Below, piece by piece: positions 34,070 through 42,532 of a stretch of 64,000 bases of DNA (positions are counted from its first letter, which is position 1; every line of letters begins with the position of its first letter). Source of the DNA: UBA2030 sp049969475 (GTDB taxonomy: Bacteria > Bacteroidota > Bacteroidia > Bacteroidales > TTA-H9); NCBI GenBank assembly GCA_049969475.1, contig JBMFOU010000015.1, forward strand, positions 10,453-74,452. Reading direction: 5' to 3'. Position numbers and translations under genes: made by a program. The notes beneath the pieces are model-generated. The model was given only the letters and a program-made list of their open reading frames with translations, did not search any database and was not told the DNA's origin.

Positions 34070-37036
34070 TTATTTAAGATAATGATTAAGCATTTCAATC
34101 AGAACTGGCAAGCGGATGGGCTTGGCAATATAATCGTTGCAACCGGCCCTAAGGGTTTCTTCGCGGTCGTGTATCATGGCGTAAGCTGTCTGGGCTATGA
34201 TTATTATGTTGGGATTAAATTTCCTAATCCGGGTAGTAGCTTCAAGTCCACTGATTCCGGGCATGTGTATATCCATGAGAACCAGATTAATCTCAGGGTG
34301 CTGATTTAATATTTCCAACACCTGAGGCCCTTCGCGGGCCCATAAAACCTCGGCTCCATATTTACGAAGAACTGTTTTGAGAAACTGGAAGTTGCTCTCT
34401 GTGTCTTCGGCAACGAGTATGGTTTTTCCTCTCCAGTCCGGGTGTGCATTGCCTTGTGAAGTCTCTTTCAAAGGTTCGTCAGTTTTTACTTTTCTGATTG
34501 CTGCCGGAATGATAACCTTTACGCGGGTACCTCGTCCAGGCTCGGAAACCACGTCGATAGTTCCAGATACCTTATCAATTAAGTCCTTTACGATGGACAA
34601 TCCAATGCCGGCACCGCCGTATGAACGCGTCATCCCTTCCTCGCCTTGCCTGAAGTATGAAAAGACATATTGCATTTCTTGATTTGAGATACCTTTACCT
34701 GTATCCTCCACCACTAACTCCAGTTGCCTTTTTTCAAAGGTAAGATTCACTTGTATAGTACCCTTATCTGTAAATTTTATGGCGTTGGAAATCAAGCAGT
34801 GTATCGAGCGCTGGATAATCTCGGCATCTGTGTAAACTTCAAAGTTTTCATCTGGTTTTATTTCCGTAATCCAATCCAAATTACCTAGTTTCTCTCTAGG
34901 AATTAGCCCAAGGAACTCTTCCATCTTTTCCCGAAGTAAATCCGCAGGACGCACCCACTTTTTATTCAGTACATACAACCCCGCACGGAGCTTGGAGAGC
35001 AAAATAAGATTGTCCCACATCTCGAGGAGGGTGCGCGCACTTTGATGAATTTCGCGAATAATAATGCCCCGTTCTTCTTCGTCCATTTCATTCGAAAACA
35101 CCAATTCTACACCGTTGAGAATTGCATTGAGCGGAGTTCTAATTTCATGACTCATCACAGCGAGAAAAGAAGATTTCAGCCGGTCGCTCTCCATAGCCTT
35201 ATCCAGCGCTTTTTCCAGATTCGCTACCAAAACGTTTCGCTCTGTCAGGTCTTGAATAATTCCCAAGGTACCCGCAAACTCACCTTTAGCATTGAAATAA
35301 GGGCTGGCCGAAACCTGCACTTCTATAGGATTCCCATCTTTTTTGCGCATATTTACCGTATAGGTTTCGGCAATACCCCTGCGCCGGTTGGTTGTCAATT
35401 GCGCCAATCGGTTAAATTCCTCAGACGTCATGAAGTCTTTTAGGTTTTTACCTAGCATTTCTTGAGCTTGATAACCCAGCATCAGGCACAGGGCCGGATT
35501 AGCGAAAATAAAACGCTCTGATGCATCTACCAGGCCAATGCCCACAGGTGTATAATCGATGAGTGCTTTGAGCTTCAGTTCATCATCTTGGTGCTTTTCC
35601 TGAAGCTCAATAATACGCTTTTCGAGGTTAAGGTTCAGGATGCGAGCTTCCTTGAGGGCCTGCCTGAATCGTTGCTTCATGCGGCGATAGCGCAATAGAA
35701 GCCCAATGATTGTCCCAGCACTAATCAACAAAAGTGCAACTACAGAAATCCAAAATTCGAAAGTTTGAAAGGGGGACTTGGTAATCCAATAGACGGGCTT
35801 GGCTCTTGTTTCGATAAGACTGAGCAAGACCCTTGCTTCACTAAGCGCAGTGGATTTTCGGATACTATCTAAAATGGCAGACCGTTGTTGTTGAACGTAA
35901 TAAAGCGAATCGATTTTTTGGGTCTTCAGATAGTACAAAGCCAATCCACCAAAAGTTTGATCTAAAATCCATACATTCCCGGTTTGGTGGGCTAAACGAT
36001 TGGCCCGGCGAAAATAACCCAGGGCTTCACGAAACCTTCCCAGCCGCATCATGTTATTTGCCAGATTATTCAGAGAGCTGGCTAAGGTATAGCTTTCACT
36101 TGCCAATTCCCTATAATAAAGCGCTTTTCGGTTGCATTCCACCATTTGGCTGAGATCTCCCTGAAGATCATAAACATGAGCCAGGCGGGTATAAAGAATT
36201 CCCAGATCGGAATACGCCATGACTTCCTCTGCCTGCCTTATATCTTCAATAATAATTTTGCGGGCGTCCTCAATTTTACCATGGTCAATCAAAACCTTAT
36301 TCAGAACATTGCGCGCCTTCAGTGCACTGTTGAAATCCCGTACTTCAAGAAGACTATCTGACAAACGAGTAAGATAATTAATTGCTTTGTCAACAGAATC
36401 AAGAGAACTCAGCGCTATTCCGTATTTGGTCAGGGCAGAAATACGAGTTTGAGGTTCCTGAGCAAGTTGGTAAGCTTTTAGGGCATATTTTCTCACGAGG
36501 TCAAAATCTTTCATACCTTCAAAAAGGCTTGCTAATCTGGAATAAGCCTTTACCTCACCATCCACATCTCCAATTCTTTCAAAAAGCCTGAGGGCTCGTC
36601 CATAATGCTCTGCTGCAAGGGAATAATTCATCTGGGCTAAATGTATGGTTCCGGAAATAAAATAAGCCTCAGCAACCTCTTTGAGTGTTCCCTTAACAAC
36701 TAAATACTCTAATGCTCTGATGATATACACACTAGCCCGATTAAAATCGGAGATCCTAACCATTAAATCAGCGGCCTGAAGCCGGGCCTGTGCCAGGAGA
36801 TACTCATCCTTAAGTCCGGCTGCGGTCTCCTCCATCATCAAGGCGTACTTAAGAGCCGTTTTATCATCTGTGCCTTCAAACAACTTTACCAACTGCCTGC
36901 ATACTTCATACTTATCATTTCCTTCGGTTTTTGCAAGCTGTGCCAGCAGGCTCCACGCATCCTCATTGGCCTGAGCAAGCTGTCCGTAGCCAACGAGGAA
37001 TGCCAGAGTAAAAAACACTAAGTATTTCCTTACCAT
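34070..37036 (-). CDS. hybrid sensor histidine kinase with TPR sensor, PAS and receiver
   Basis: A 988-residue hybrid kinase in this order: signal peptide (about 1-23), a TPR-like helical repeat region (about 30-400), a transmembrane helix (about 430-448), a coiled linker, a PAS domain (about 490-600, LKALIDYTPVGIGLVDASER and the KDFMTSEEFNRL stretch), HisKA with His630 (LAVMSHEIRTPLNAI), HATPase (ISNAIKFTDKG, VVEDTGKGI) and a C-terminal receiver with Asp922 (LVLMDIHMPG). Unlike the HTCS regulators of classical polysaccharide loci it has no AraC-type HTH and no propeller-type periplasmic sensor. It is the first gene of the unit, with a -7 box upstream. Confidence 0.9.
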   Translation of the reverse strand: MVRKYLVFFTLAFLVGYGQLAQANEDAWSLLAQLAKTEGNDKYEVCRQLVKLFEGTDDKTALKYALMMEETAAGLKDEYLLAQARLQAADLMVRISDFNRASVYIIRALEYLVVKGTLKEVAEAYFISGTIHLAQMNYSLAAEHYGRALRLFERIGDVDGEVKAYSRLASLFEGMKDFDLVRKYALKAYQLAQEPQTRISALTKYGIALSSLDSVDKAINYLTRLSDSLLEVRDFNSALKARNVLNKVLIDHGKIEDARKIIIEDIRQAEEVMAYSDLGILYTRLAHVYDLQGDLSQMVECNRKALYYRELASESYTLASSLNNLANNMMRLGRFREALGYFRRANRLAHQTGNVWILDQTFGGLALYYLKTQKIDSLYYVQQQRSAILDSIRKSTALSEARVLLSLIETRAKPVYWITKSPFQTFEFWISVVALLLISAGTIIGLLLRYRRMKQRFRQALKEARILNLNLEKRIIELQEKHQDDELKLKALIDYTPVGIGLVDASERFIFANPALCLMLGYQAQEMLGKNLKDFMTSEEFNRLAQLTTNRRRGIAETYTVNMRKKDGNPIEVQVSASPYFNAKGEFAGTLGIIQDLTERNVLVANLEKALDKAMESDRLKSSFLAVMSHEIRTPLNAILNGVELVFSNEMDEEERGIIIREIHQSARTLLEMWDNLILLSKLRAGLYVLNKKWVRPADLLREKMEEFLGLIPREKLGNLDWITEIKPDENFEVYTDAEIIQRSIHCLISNAIKFTDKGTIQVNLTFEKRQLELVVEDTGKGISNQEMQYVFSYFRQGEEGMTRSYGGAGIGLSIVKDLIDKVSGTIDVVSEPGRGTRVKVIIPAAIRKVKTDEPLKETSQGNAHPDWRGKTILVAEDTESNFQFLKTVLRKYGAEVLWAREGPQVLEILNQHPEINLVLMDIHMPGISGLEATTRIRKFNPNIIIIAQTAYAMIHDREETLRAGCNDYIAKPIRLPVLIEMLNHYLK

Positions 37037-37055
37037 TCAGATTTTTATTGAATCT

Positions 37056-37063
37056 CAAAATTA
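37056..37063 (-). promoter_or_regulatory. -7 box TAATTTTG for the kinase-starch operon
   Basis: Minus-strand TAnnTTTG, 19 bases before the hybrid kinase ATG at 37036. A TTG-like element upstream is at a shorter spacing than usual. Candidate promoter for all seven genes down to the terminator at 25628. Confidence 0.5.
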
Positions 37064-37131
37064 ATCAGAAAATAACACAAAATCGTGTGAGCGAATGAGA
37101 ATGCCCCAAAAATTGCTTTGGGCAAAAATTA

Positions 37132-37139
37132 TACTTTTG
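37132..37139 (+). promoter_or_regulatory. -7 box TACTTTTG for the phosphohexomutase gene
   Basis: TAnnTTTG 24 bases before ATG 37164. It lies within the longer frame starting at 37095, so it supports the downstream start. A TTG at 37113 has 16-base spacing. Confidence 0.5.
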
Positions 37140-37163
37140 CTTATCGAAATAAAACAACAGTTC

Positions 37164-38552
37164 ATGACGCTTATTCGCTCCATATCGGGTATCCGGGGCA
37201 CGATCGGAGGAGCTCCGGGTGAAGGCCTTACGCCCGTTGATGCCGTAAAATATACTTCGGCATTTTGTGCCTTTGTCAAAGAAAAAACTGGCCATTCCAC
37301 CCCACACATAGTACTAGGGCGAGACGCGAGGATATCAGGGCCTGCCCTCTCGTCATTGGTATCTGCCACCCTTCAATTTTTAGGGGCTCGGGTAACCGAT
37401 ATCGGGCTGACCACCACTCCTACAACCGAAATGGCCGTAACAGCGCTTGGGGCCGACGGTGGCATTATTCTGACAGCCAGCCACAACCCCATGCAGTGGA
37501 ATGCGCTGAAACTCCTGAACGAGAAAGGGGAATTTATCTCAGCAGCCGATGGTGCCCGTGTACTCGAACTGGCCGAGAAAGAATCTTTTGTATTTGCTCC
37601 CGTCGATCGGCTTGGTACTTATGAGGTACGAAACGACCTGCTCGACTACCACATTCAGAGAATACTTGAACTCAGGCTGGTGGACAGGGAAGCTATTGCC
37701 CGAAAGAATTTCAGGGTTGCCGTAGATGCGGTGAATTCTGCAGGAGGACTTGCCATACCCCGCCTGCTACAAGCGCTGGGAGTCAACGATGTTTTATGTC
37801 TCTACTGCGAGCCCAACGGACGTTTTGCCCACAATCCCGAACCTTTGCCCGAGCATCTGACGGAGATTTCGGAACTCATCCGGGCCCAAGGGGCCGATTT
37901 GGGCATCGTGGTAGACCCCGATGTAGACCGGCTAGCTCTGGTGTGCGAAGATGGAACCCTGTTTGGAGAAGAATACACCCTGGTAGCAGTAGCCGACTAC
38001 GTTCTCAGGCATCAGGGCGGTCATACGGTTTCGAATCTCTCTTCCACCCGTGCCCTTAGAGATATTACAGAAAAAGCCGGCTATCAGTATTTTGCGGCTG
38101 CTGTGGGCGAGGTGAATGTGGTTGAAAAAATGAAGGAAGTGAAAGCCGTGATTGGAGGAGAAGGCAACGGAGGGGTTATTTATCCTGAACTTCATTACGG
38201 ACGCGATGCCCTGGTGGGTGTAGCTCTTTTCCTGAGCCATTTGGCCCACACCGGCCTGAAAACTTCCGAACTCCGCAAGACCTACCCCGACTACTTTATT
38301 TCCAAAAACAAAATCGATCTTAAGCCTGGAACCGATACCCAGGCTCTGCTTCAAGAAATGACCCGGCGCTACCATCACCTGCCCCACTCTACCATCGACG
38401 GCCTGAAGCTTGAATTTGACAACGAATGGGTGCATCTGCGTCGGTCAAACACCGAACCCATCATCCGGGTATATGCAGAAAGCACCTCAGAAGAGAGAGC
38501 CAGGCAGCTGGCATTGCGAATTATGGATGAAATTCAATCGCTTACAGCCTGA
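37164..38552 (+). CDS. phosphoglucosamine/phosphohexose mutase
   Basis: A 462-residue alpha-D-phosphohexomutase. The active-site phosphoserine is Ser106 (TASHNPMQWN), the metal loop is DPDVDRLAL and the sugar/phosphate loops are GEGNGG and RRSNTEPIIRV. It interconverts hexose-1- and -6-phosphates; it may be GlmM-like (glucosamine) or act on glucose or mannose phosphate, which motif reading cannot settle. ATG 37164 (MTLIRSISGIRGT) matches the usual family opening, and the promoter box at 37132 excludes the longer frame. It is divergent from the starch operon. Confidence 0.88.
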   Translation: MTLIRSISGIRGTIGGAPGEGLTPVDAVKYTSAFCAFVKEKTGHSTPHIVLGRDARISGPALSSLVSATLQFLGARVTDIGLTTTPTTEMAVTALGADGGIILTASHNPMQWNALKLLNEKGEFISAADGARVLELAEKESFVFAPVDRLGTYEVRNDLLDYHIQRILELRLVDREAIARKNFRVAVDAVNSAGGLAIPRLLQALGVNDVLCLYCEPNGRFAHNPEPLPEHLTEISELIRAQGADLGIVVDPDVDRLALVCEDGTLFGEEYTLVAVADYVLRHQGGHTVSNLSSTRALRDITEKAGYQYFAAAVGEVNVVEKMKEVKAVIGGEGNGGVIYPELHYGRDALVGVALFLSHLAHTGLKTSELRKTYPDYFISKNKIDLKPGTDTQALLQEMTRRYHHLPHSTIDGLKLEFDNEWVHLRRSNTEPIIRVYAESTSEERARQLALRIMDEIQSLTA

Positions 38553-38605
38553 CTCATGGTTGTAAATGGTATTTTTATTTTACCTTCGCCCACAAACCCT
38601 TTGCT

Positions 38606-38866
38606 ATGCCCCGCAAAAAGTCGAAAAAACGCAAACAGGTCAGATACAGGAAAGTAACTTTCAAACTGACCTCTCAGCAAATGAAATCGCTCGAAAATTT
38701 TTGCACTCGCCGGGGGACTTCACCCATTAAGTTTATTAAAAAACACCTGGAACCATTTCTTACCCAATATCGCGACATTAAACCAGTGCCTCCTCCAAAT
38801 CATCGGCAACTCACTATTTTCGACCAAATTTCGGAAGTAGGGGAAACCACCCTCAGATACCATTGA
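38606..38866 (+). CDS. small basic hypothetical protein
   Basis: An 86-residue protein, strongly basic at the N-terminus (MPRKKSKKRKQVRYRKVTFKL), then SQQMKSLENFCTRRGTSPIKFIKKHL, a pattern that could form a ribbon-helix-helix type DNA-binding unit, and a proline-rich end. I do not recognise the family. It follows the phosphohexomutase by 53 bases and overlaps the convergent recR end by 14 bases. Confidence 0.6.
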   Translation: MPRKKSKKRKQVRYRKVTFKLTSQQMKSLENFCTRRGTSPIKFIKKHLEPFLTQYRDIKPVPPPNHRQLTIFDQISEVGETTLRYH

Positions 38867-39479
38867 GTGAGGCTTCGTAAGGCTGGCGGTTGAGTATACT
38901 GCGGCCCAGGGTTACTTCATCGGTATATTCCAACTCATCGCCCACTGCAACACCCCGGGCAATAGTCGAAAAGCGCACATCGAAAGGCTTTAGCTTCTTG
39001 TATATGTAGAAGACTGTAGTGTCGCCTTCCATATTGGCAGGGAGGGCAAATACTATTTCTGCTATTTTGCCTTCAGCTACCCGAGAAGTCAAGCTTTCAA
39101 TATTAAGATCAGCCGGACTTTTTCCTTCAAAAGGCGAAATTTTTCCCCCTAGGACATGATACAAGCCCCGGAATTGTCCTGTATTTTCGATGGCCATCAC
39201 ATCCCGGGCCGATTCCACCACACAAACCAGACTTTCGTCGCGGGAGGTATCGCTACAAATGGAACACACCTCATCGTCGCTGATGTTATGACAGACCGTA
39301 CAATATCGAATATTCTGCCTAAGATCGATGAGAGACTGACCCAGTCGGGTAATCACAGGCTCGGGCTGGCTGAGCATGTGCAGACAAAGTCTGAGGGCAG
39401 TCTTTCGACCTATGCCCGGCAACCTTGACAATTCGATAACGGCGTTTTCCAGAAGTTTCGATGGGTAGGTATTCAACAT
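38853..39479 (-). CDS. recR: recombination mediator RecR
   Basis: A 208-residue recombination mediator of the RecFOR pathway. It has the N-terminal HhH region (ELSRLPGIGRKTALRLCLHML), a C4 zinc finger (CTVCHNISDDEVCSIC), a Toprim domain (VCVVESARDVMAIENTGQFRGLYHVLGG) and the ATP-site-like end (GVAVGDELEYTDEVTLGRSI). Full length. Its upstream region shares a large palindrome with the divergent MORN-repeat gene. Confidence 0.95.
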   Translation of the reverse strand: MLNTYPSKLLENAVIELSRLPGIGRKTALRLCLHMLSQPEPVITRLGQSLIDLRQNIRYCTVCHNISDDEVCSICSDTSRDESLVCVVESARDVMAIENTGQFRGLYHVLGGKISPFEGKSPADLNIESLTSRVAEGKIAEIVFALPANMEGDTTVFYIYKKLKPFDVRFSTIARGVAVGDELEYTDEVTLGRSILNRQPYEASLNGI

Positions 39480-39524
39480 TCAGTGTTTTTCGAACAATAA
39501 ATAAGACCCGGAGATCCCGGTTAT

Positions 39525-39555
39525 GCCATGCAAAATTATTCCAATTTTGCATGGC
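39525..39555. promoter_or_regulatory. 13-bp perfect palindrome between recR and the MORN gene
   Basis: GCCATGCAAAATT (39525-39537) and AATTTTGCATGGC (39543-39555) form a 13-bp perfect inverted repeat around ATTCC. On the minus strand the arm contains TAATTTTG (39531-39538), a perfect -7 box for recR. On the plus strand it contains CAATTTTG (one mismatch) just before ATG 39551, which lies inside the right arm. It may be an operator or an mRNA hairpin covering that start codon. Confidence 0.7.
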
Positions 39556-40384
39556 TAAAAAAACTCACCTGACCATGCATATATCCATCACCAGCGCATC
39601 CCTGCTCCGTTCAGGATTTTTCGGTCTAATATTTGCCCTTTCTCTTAGTGCCTTATCAGTTAATGCCCAGGAGTCAATAAATCAAACCGATGCTCAGGGT
39701 AAAAAACAGGGAATCTGGAAAAAGACTTTCCCCAATGGAAAAATTCGTTACGAGGGGCGTTTCGAACAGGGGATTCCGGTAGGAGAATTCAAACATTATC
39801 ATGAAAACGGGAAGCTCAAGGCCATTGTGCGCCATGCAGGCGACGGACAAAGAGCTGAGGCTGAACTATACAATGAAGATGGATTGCTCACGGCCCGGGG
39901 TTCTTATTTTAGGGAGCAGAAAGACGGTGAATGGAAATACTTTATTCCGGGAAAAAAACTTTTGAGCGCTGTAGAATTCTGGCAAGCAGGACAGCCTGCA
40001 GGGACCTGGAAAATTTATTTTTTAAATGATACCGTGGTAAGTGAATACTGGAGCTATGCCGGAGGCAAAAAGCAAGGGCCCTGGCGGCAATTTTTTATCG
40101 ATTCCTCTCCCCGCCTCGAAGCTAATTATAATAATGATGAGCTGGACGGAAAATACCGAGTATTTTATCCGGGAGGCAAAATACGGGTAGAGGGCCTCTA
40201 TAACCGCGGTTTACGTGTAGGTGAATGGAAATATTACACGGAAGATGGACAACTGAAACGCCGAGAATGGTACGAGCAAGGAACGCAGGTGAAGGAAGAA
40301 ATCCTTATTCCCGATTCCGACGAACCTGATACTCCGCTCGATCCCACGCTCGACCCTGAAAAATCGCAGGAAAATCCCTATTAA
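39551..40384 (+). CDS. exported MORN-repeat protein
   Basis: About 277 residues, with a signal peptide (MHISITSASLLRSGFFGLIFALSLSALSVNAQ within) and repeated MORN-type beta hairpins: IWKKTFPNGKIRYEGRFEQG, VGEFKHYHENGKLKAIV, GEWKYFIPG, GTWKIYF, GPWRQFF, GKYRVFYPGGKIRVEGLY and GEWKYYTEDGQLKRREWY. This resembles the YwqK-type antitoxin-like/MORN family of Bacteroidota; no toxin gene is adjacent, so I do not call a TA system. The C-terminus is acidic (IPDSDEPDTPLDPTLDPEK). ATG 39551 and 39575 are both possible. Confidence 0.75.
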   Translation: MAKKTHLTMHISITSASLLRSGFFGLIFALSLSALSVNAQESINQTDAQGKKQGIWKKTFPNGKIRYEGRFEQGIPVGEFKHYHENGKLKAIVRHAGDGQRAEAELYNEDGLLTARGSYFREQKDGEWKYFIPGKKLLSAVEFWQAGQPAGTWKIYFLNDTVVSEYWSYAGGKKQGPWRQFFIDSSPRLEANYNNDELDGKYRVFYPGGKIRVEGLYNRGLRVGEWKYYTEDGQLKRREWYEQGTQVKEEILIPDSDEPDTPLDPTLDPEKSQENPY

Positions 40385-40425
40385 CACCACATTAATGCCC
40401 AATAAATCAGCTGTTTAGCTGTTAG

Positions 40426-40456
40426 TTGTACAACCCGGAATAAAATTGTACTTTTG
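40426..40456 (+). promoter_or_regulatory. Bacteroidota promoter of dnaN
   Basis: TTG at 40426-40428 and TACTTTTG at 40449-40456, separated by 20 bases, the best -33/-7 pair seen in the window. The ATG of dnaN is 47 bases downstream. Confidence 0.72.
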
Positions 40457-40472
40457 TTGTTCAACAACAAAA
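40452..40472. promoter_or_regulatory. perfect 21-base palindrome overlapping the dnaN -7 box
   Basis: TTTTGTTGTT (40452-40461), a central C, and AACAACAAAA (40463-40472). The left arm overlaps the -7 box, so a bound protein would block initiation or the transcript would begin inside the repeat. Candidate operator; no regulator is identifiable. Confidence 0.6.
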
Positions 40473-40503
40473 TTGAAGCAGTAAACCCAAAATAATTCAA
40501 CCC

Positions 40504-41625
40504 ATGAGATTTATCATTTCGAGCGCCGCACTTCTGAAGAGTCTGCAAACCATAAGCGGGGTAGTAACTACGAGCAATACTTTGCCCATTCTCAACAATT
40601 TTTATTTTAAACCTGAAGGCGAAGATCTAATCATTACGGCGAGCGATACCGAAACCACGATGAGCATCAGGGTTACCCCCTCGATGATGGAAGAGCCCAT
40701 TGAGGTGTGCATGCCGGCTAAAATTCTGCTGGAAACGCTCAAAACCTATCATGAAACACCACTCACCTTTACAGTAAATCCAAATACTTTTCAGGTTGAC
40801 ATAGTTTCAGAAAACGGTCGTTTCAAACTGGCAGGTCAGAATCCCGAGATGTGGCCACAGATGCCCCAGATTGAGAATCAGGCCCATGTAAATATTAAAG
40901 GACATGTGCTGGTTAGAGCCATCACCAAAACCATCTTTGCCACCGGTTTAGATGAAGTAAGGCCACAAATGGCAGGGGTATTGTTCCAGTTCACCCCTGA
41001 AGAAGCCACCATGGTAGCCACCGACGCCCATAAGATGGTGCGCATGCGTCACCTGGGTACCCATTCGGAATCATCGCTTTCTTTCATCATGCCGAAGAAA
41101 CCTCTTATGCAGCTCAAAAGCACTGTGCCTGCCGATGATACAGAAGTACTCATTGAATACAACGAATCCAACGCCCGATACACCTTCGACAATATCGTAC
41201 TTACCTGCCGCCTGATCGAAGGGAAATATCCCAACTACGAGGCAGTCATTCCTCGCAATAACCCCATACAGGTCATTGTGGACCGGGCCGCATTGATAGC
41301 CTCCATCCGGCGTGTCTCGATTTACGGCAACCAGAGCACACACCAGATGCGCTTCATAGCTACAGGCCAGAAGCTCACCCTTCAAGCCGAAGATGTAGAC
41401 TTCGAAAATTCGGCAACTGAAGAACTCGCCTGCCTCCATGAAGGTGATGACATTGAAATAGGATTCAACAGCAAGTTTCTATTGGAAATACTGTCCAACC
41501 TCGAAACAAACAATATAAGGTTTGAGCTATCCAGCCCCTCAAGAGCCGGACTCATCATCCCCGAAACGGAAGAACCCACCGAAGAAGACCTTCTGATGCT
41601 ACTTATGCCCATTATGGTGGCCTAA
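40504..41625 (+). CDS. dnaN: DNA polymerase III beta subunit (sliding clamp)
   Basis: A 373-residue three-domain sliding clamp (MRFIISSAALLKSLQTISGVVTTSNTLPILNNFYF ... FATGLDEVRPQMAGVLFQF ... GFNSKFLLEILSNLETNNIRFELSSPSRAGLI) ending LLMPIMVA. It holds polymerases on DNA. The gene is not next to dnaA or recF here, as is common in Bacteroidota. It has a good promoter with a palindrome and an intrinsic terminator, so it is a monocistronic unit. Confidence 0.96.
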   Translation: MRFIISSAALLKSLQTISGVVTTSNTLPILNNFYFKPEGEDLIITASDTETTMSIRVTPSMMEEPIEVCMPAKILLETLKTYHETPLTFTVNPNTFQVDIVSENGRFKLAGQNPEMWPQMPQIENQAHVNIKGHVLVRAITKTIFATGLDEVRPQMAGVLFQFTPEEATMVATDAHKMVRMRHLGTHSESSLSFIMPKKPLMQLKSTVPADDTEVLIEYNESNARYTFDNIVLTCRLIEGKYPNYEAVIPRNNPIQVIVDRAALIASIRRVSIYGNQSTHQMRFIATGQKLTLQAEDVDFENSATEELACLHEGDDIEIGFNSKFLLEILSNLETNNIRFELSSPSRAGLIIPETEEPTEEDLLMLLMPIMVA

Positions 41626-41651
41626 AGAATAAAGAAAAACACAACTCGTTA

Positions 41652-41689
41652 AAAAAGCTGTCCGAAAACTGAGGGCAGCTTTTTTTTTG
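41652..41689 (+). terminator. intrinsic terminator after dnaN
   Basis: AAAAAGCTG pairs with CAGCTTTTT with a GG/CC extension (GTCC and GAGGG), followed by a T run; it starts 27 bases past the dnaN stop. Confidence 0.85.
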
Positions 41690-42036
41690 ATTGTTTTTAC
41701 ATGGCAGTACAAATCACTAAATTCATTGGCAATCATAAAAATAGATAGCGAAGTAAGAGGACTTGTTGCTCCCAAAAACAGGTCTGGCTAGCTGCGCCAG
41801 CATGCGGAGGCTTCGCAAGTGTTAATGATTGCTGATATTCACGACCTTTGATGCCAAAGTATCACCTGATTTATAACCCAGAAAAAGATTCAAACCTATC
41901 GACTCCGAAGAAATCGCACTCAAGATAGCAAACTCCAAACTCCATCTTTATATTCTCTTATCTGCTTCAGTGGTTTATCGTTTTCTTTCACATATAAAAT
42001 CAAATTTACCTTCGTTGAGCGTTTCCTGATTTTTAT
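41690..42036. other. intergenic region, nothing recognised
   Basis: About 350 bases between the dnaN terminator and the ferredoxin terminator. No frame with family features, no repeats and no RNA-like fold noticed by eye. Confidence 0.5.
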
Positions 42037-42075
42037 AAAAAAGCCGCCGGCAGGAGGTCCTGCCGACGGCTTTCA
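42037..42075 (-). terminator. intrinsic terminator after ferredoxin
   Basis: Minus strand AGCCGTCGGCAGGA (42061-42074 region) pairs with TCCTGCCGGCGGCT (42042-42055 region) with one mismatch, followed by T6. It lies 27 bases past the ferredoxin stop. Confidence 0.88.
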
Positions 42076-42101
42076 GCTAGATAAGCACCCGTTGGGTAAA
42101 A

Positions 42102-42272
42102 TTATTCAGCGGGATGGATAGCCTCGGTGGGGCACACTTCTGCGCAGCTACCGCAGTCGGTGCAGACATCGGGGTCAATTTTGTAGATATCACCCTCGGA
42201 AATAGCTCCTACGGGGCACTCGTCGATGCAGGTACCGCAAGCGACGCAGTCTTCGGTAATTACGTATGCCAT
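42102..42272 (-). CDS. 2[4Fe-4S] ferredoxin
   Basis: A 56-residue ferredoxin with two classic motifs: CVACGTCIDECPVGAI (about residues 9-24) and CTDCGSCAEVCPTEAI (about 37-52), each C-x2-C-x2-C-x3-C-P. This is the clostridial type, a low-potential electron carrier. It sits back-to-back with korAB and is the likely electron acceptor of that oxidoreductase. It has its own terminator. Confidence 0.95.
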   Translation of the reverse strand: MAYVITEDCVACGTCIDECPVGAISEGDIYKIDPDVCTDCGSCAEVCPTEAIHPAE

Positions 42273-42499
42273 GTTGGTTGAGTTTTGCGGGTTTGACGCT
42301 ACAAATTTAGAAGTTTTAAAAGTAGCTCAAGATAATTACTGGAAATTTATAATGCATCTAAATAAATGCATGCAAAAACATCTATATGAACCCACCTGAT
42401 GCAAACGTTTGCTGAAAATCCGAGAGATAGCCCTAACCGGCAGGGCAACCGACCTTACGAACGCTGAAAATCATGGTTTTTTATTCGCAAATAACCTTA

Positions 42500-42507
42500 T
42501 ACCTTTG
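42500..42507 (+). promoter_or_regulatory. -7 box TACCTTTG upstream of korA
   Basis: TAnnTTTG match 25 bases before the korA ATG at 42533; no clear -33 TTG. The long frame starting at 42409 on the plus strand is a shadow. Confidence 0.5.
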
Positions 42508-42532
42508 CCCCACTTTTTGAAACCAAAACGAT

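Noticed and set aside
39551..40384. Toxin-antitoxin system
   Set aside because: The MORN-type protein resembles YwqK-like antitoxins by name only; no toxin gene is adjacent and it has a signal peptide.
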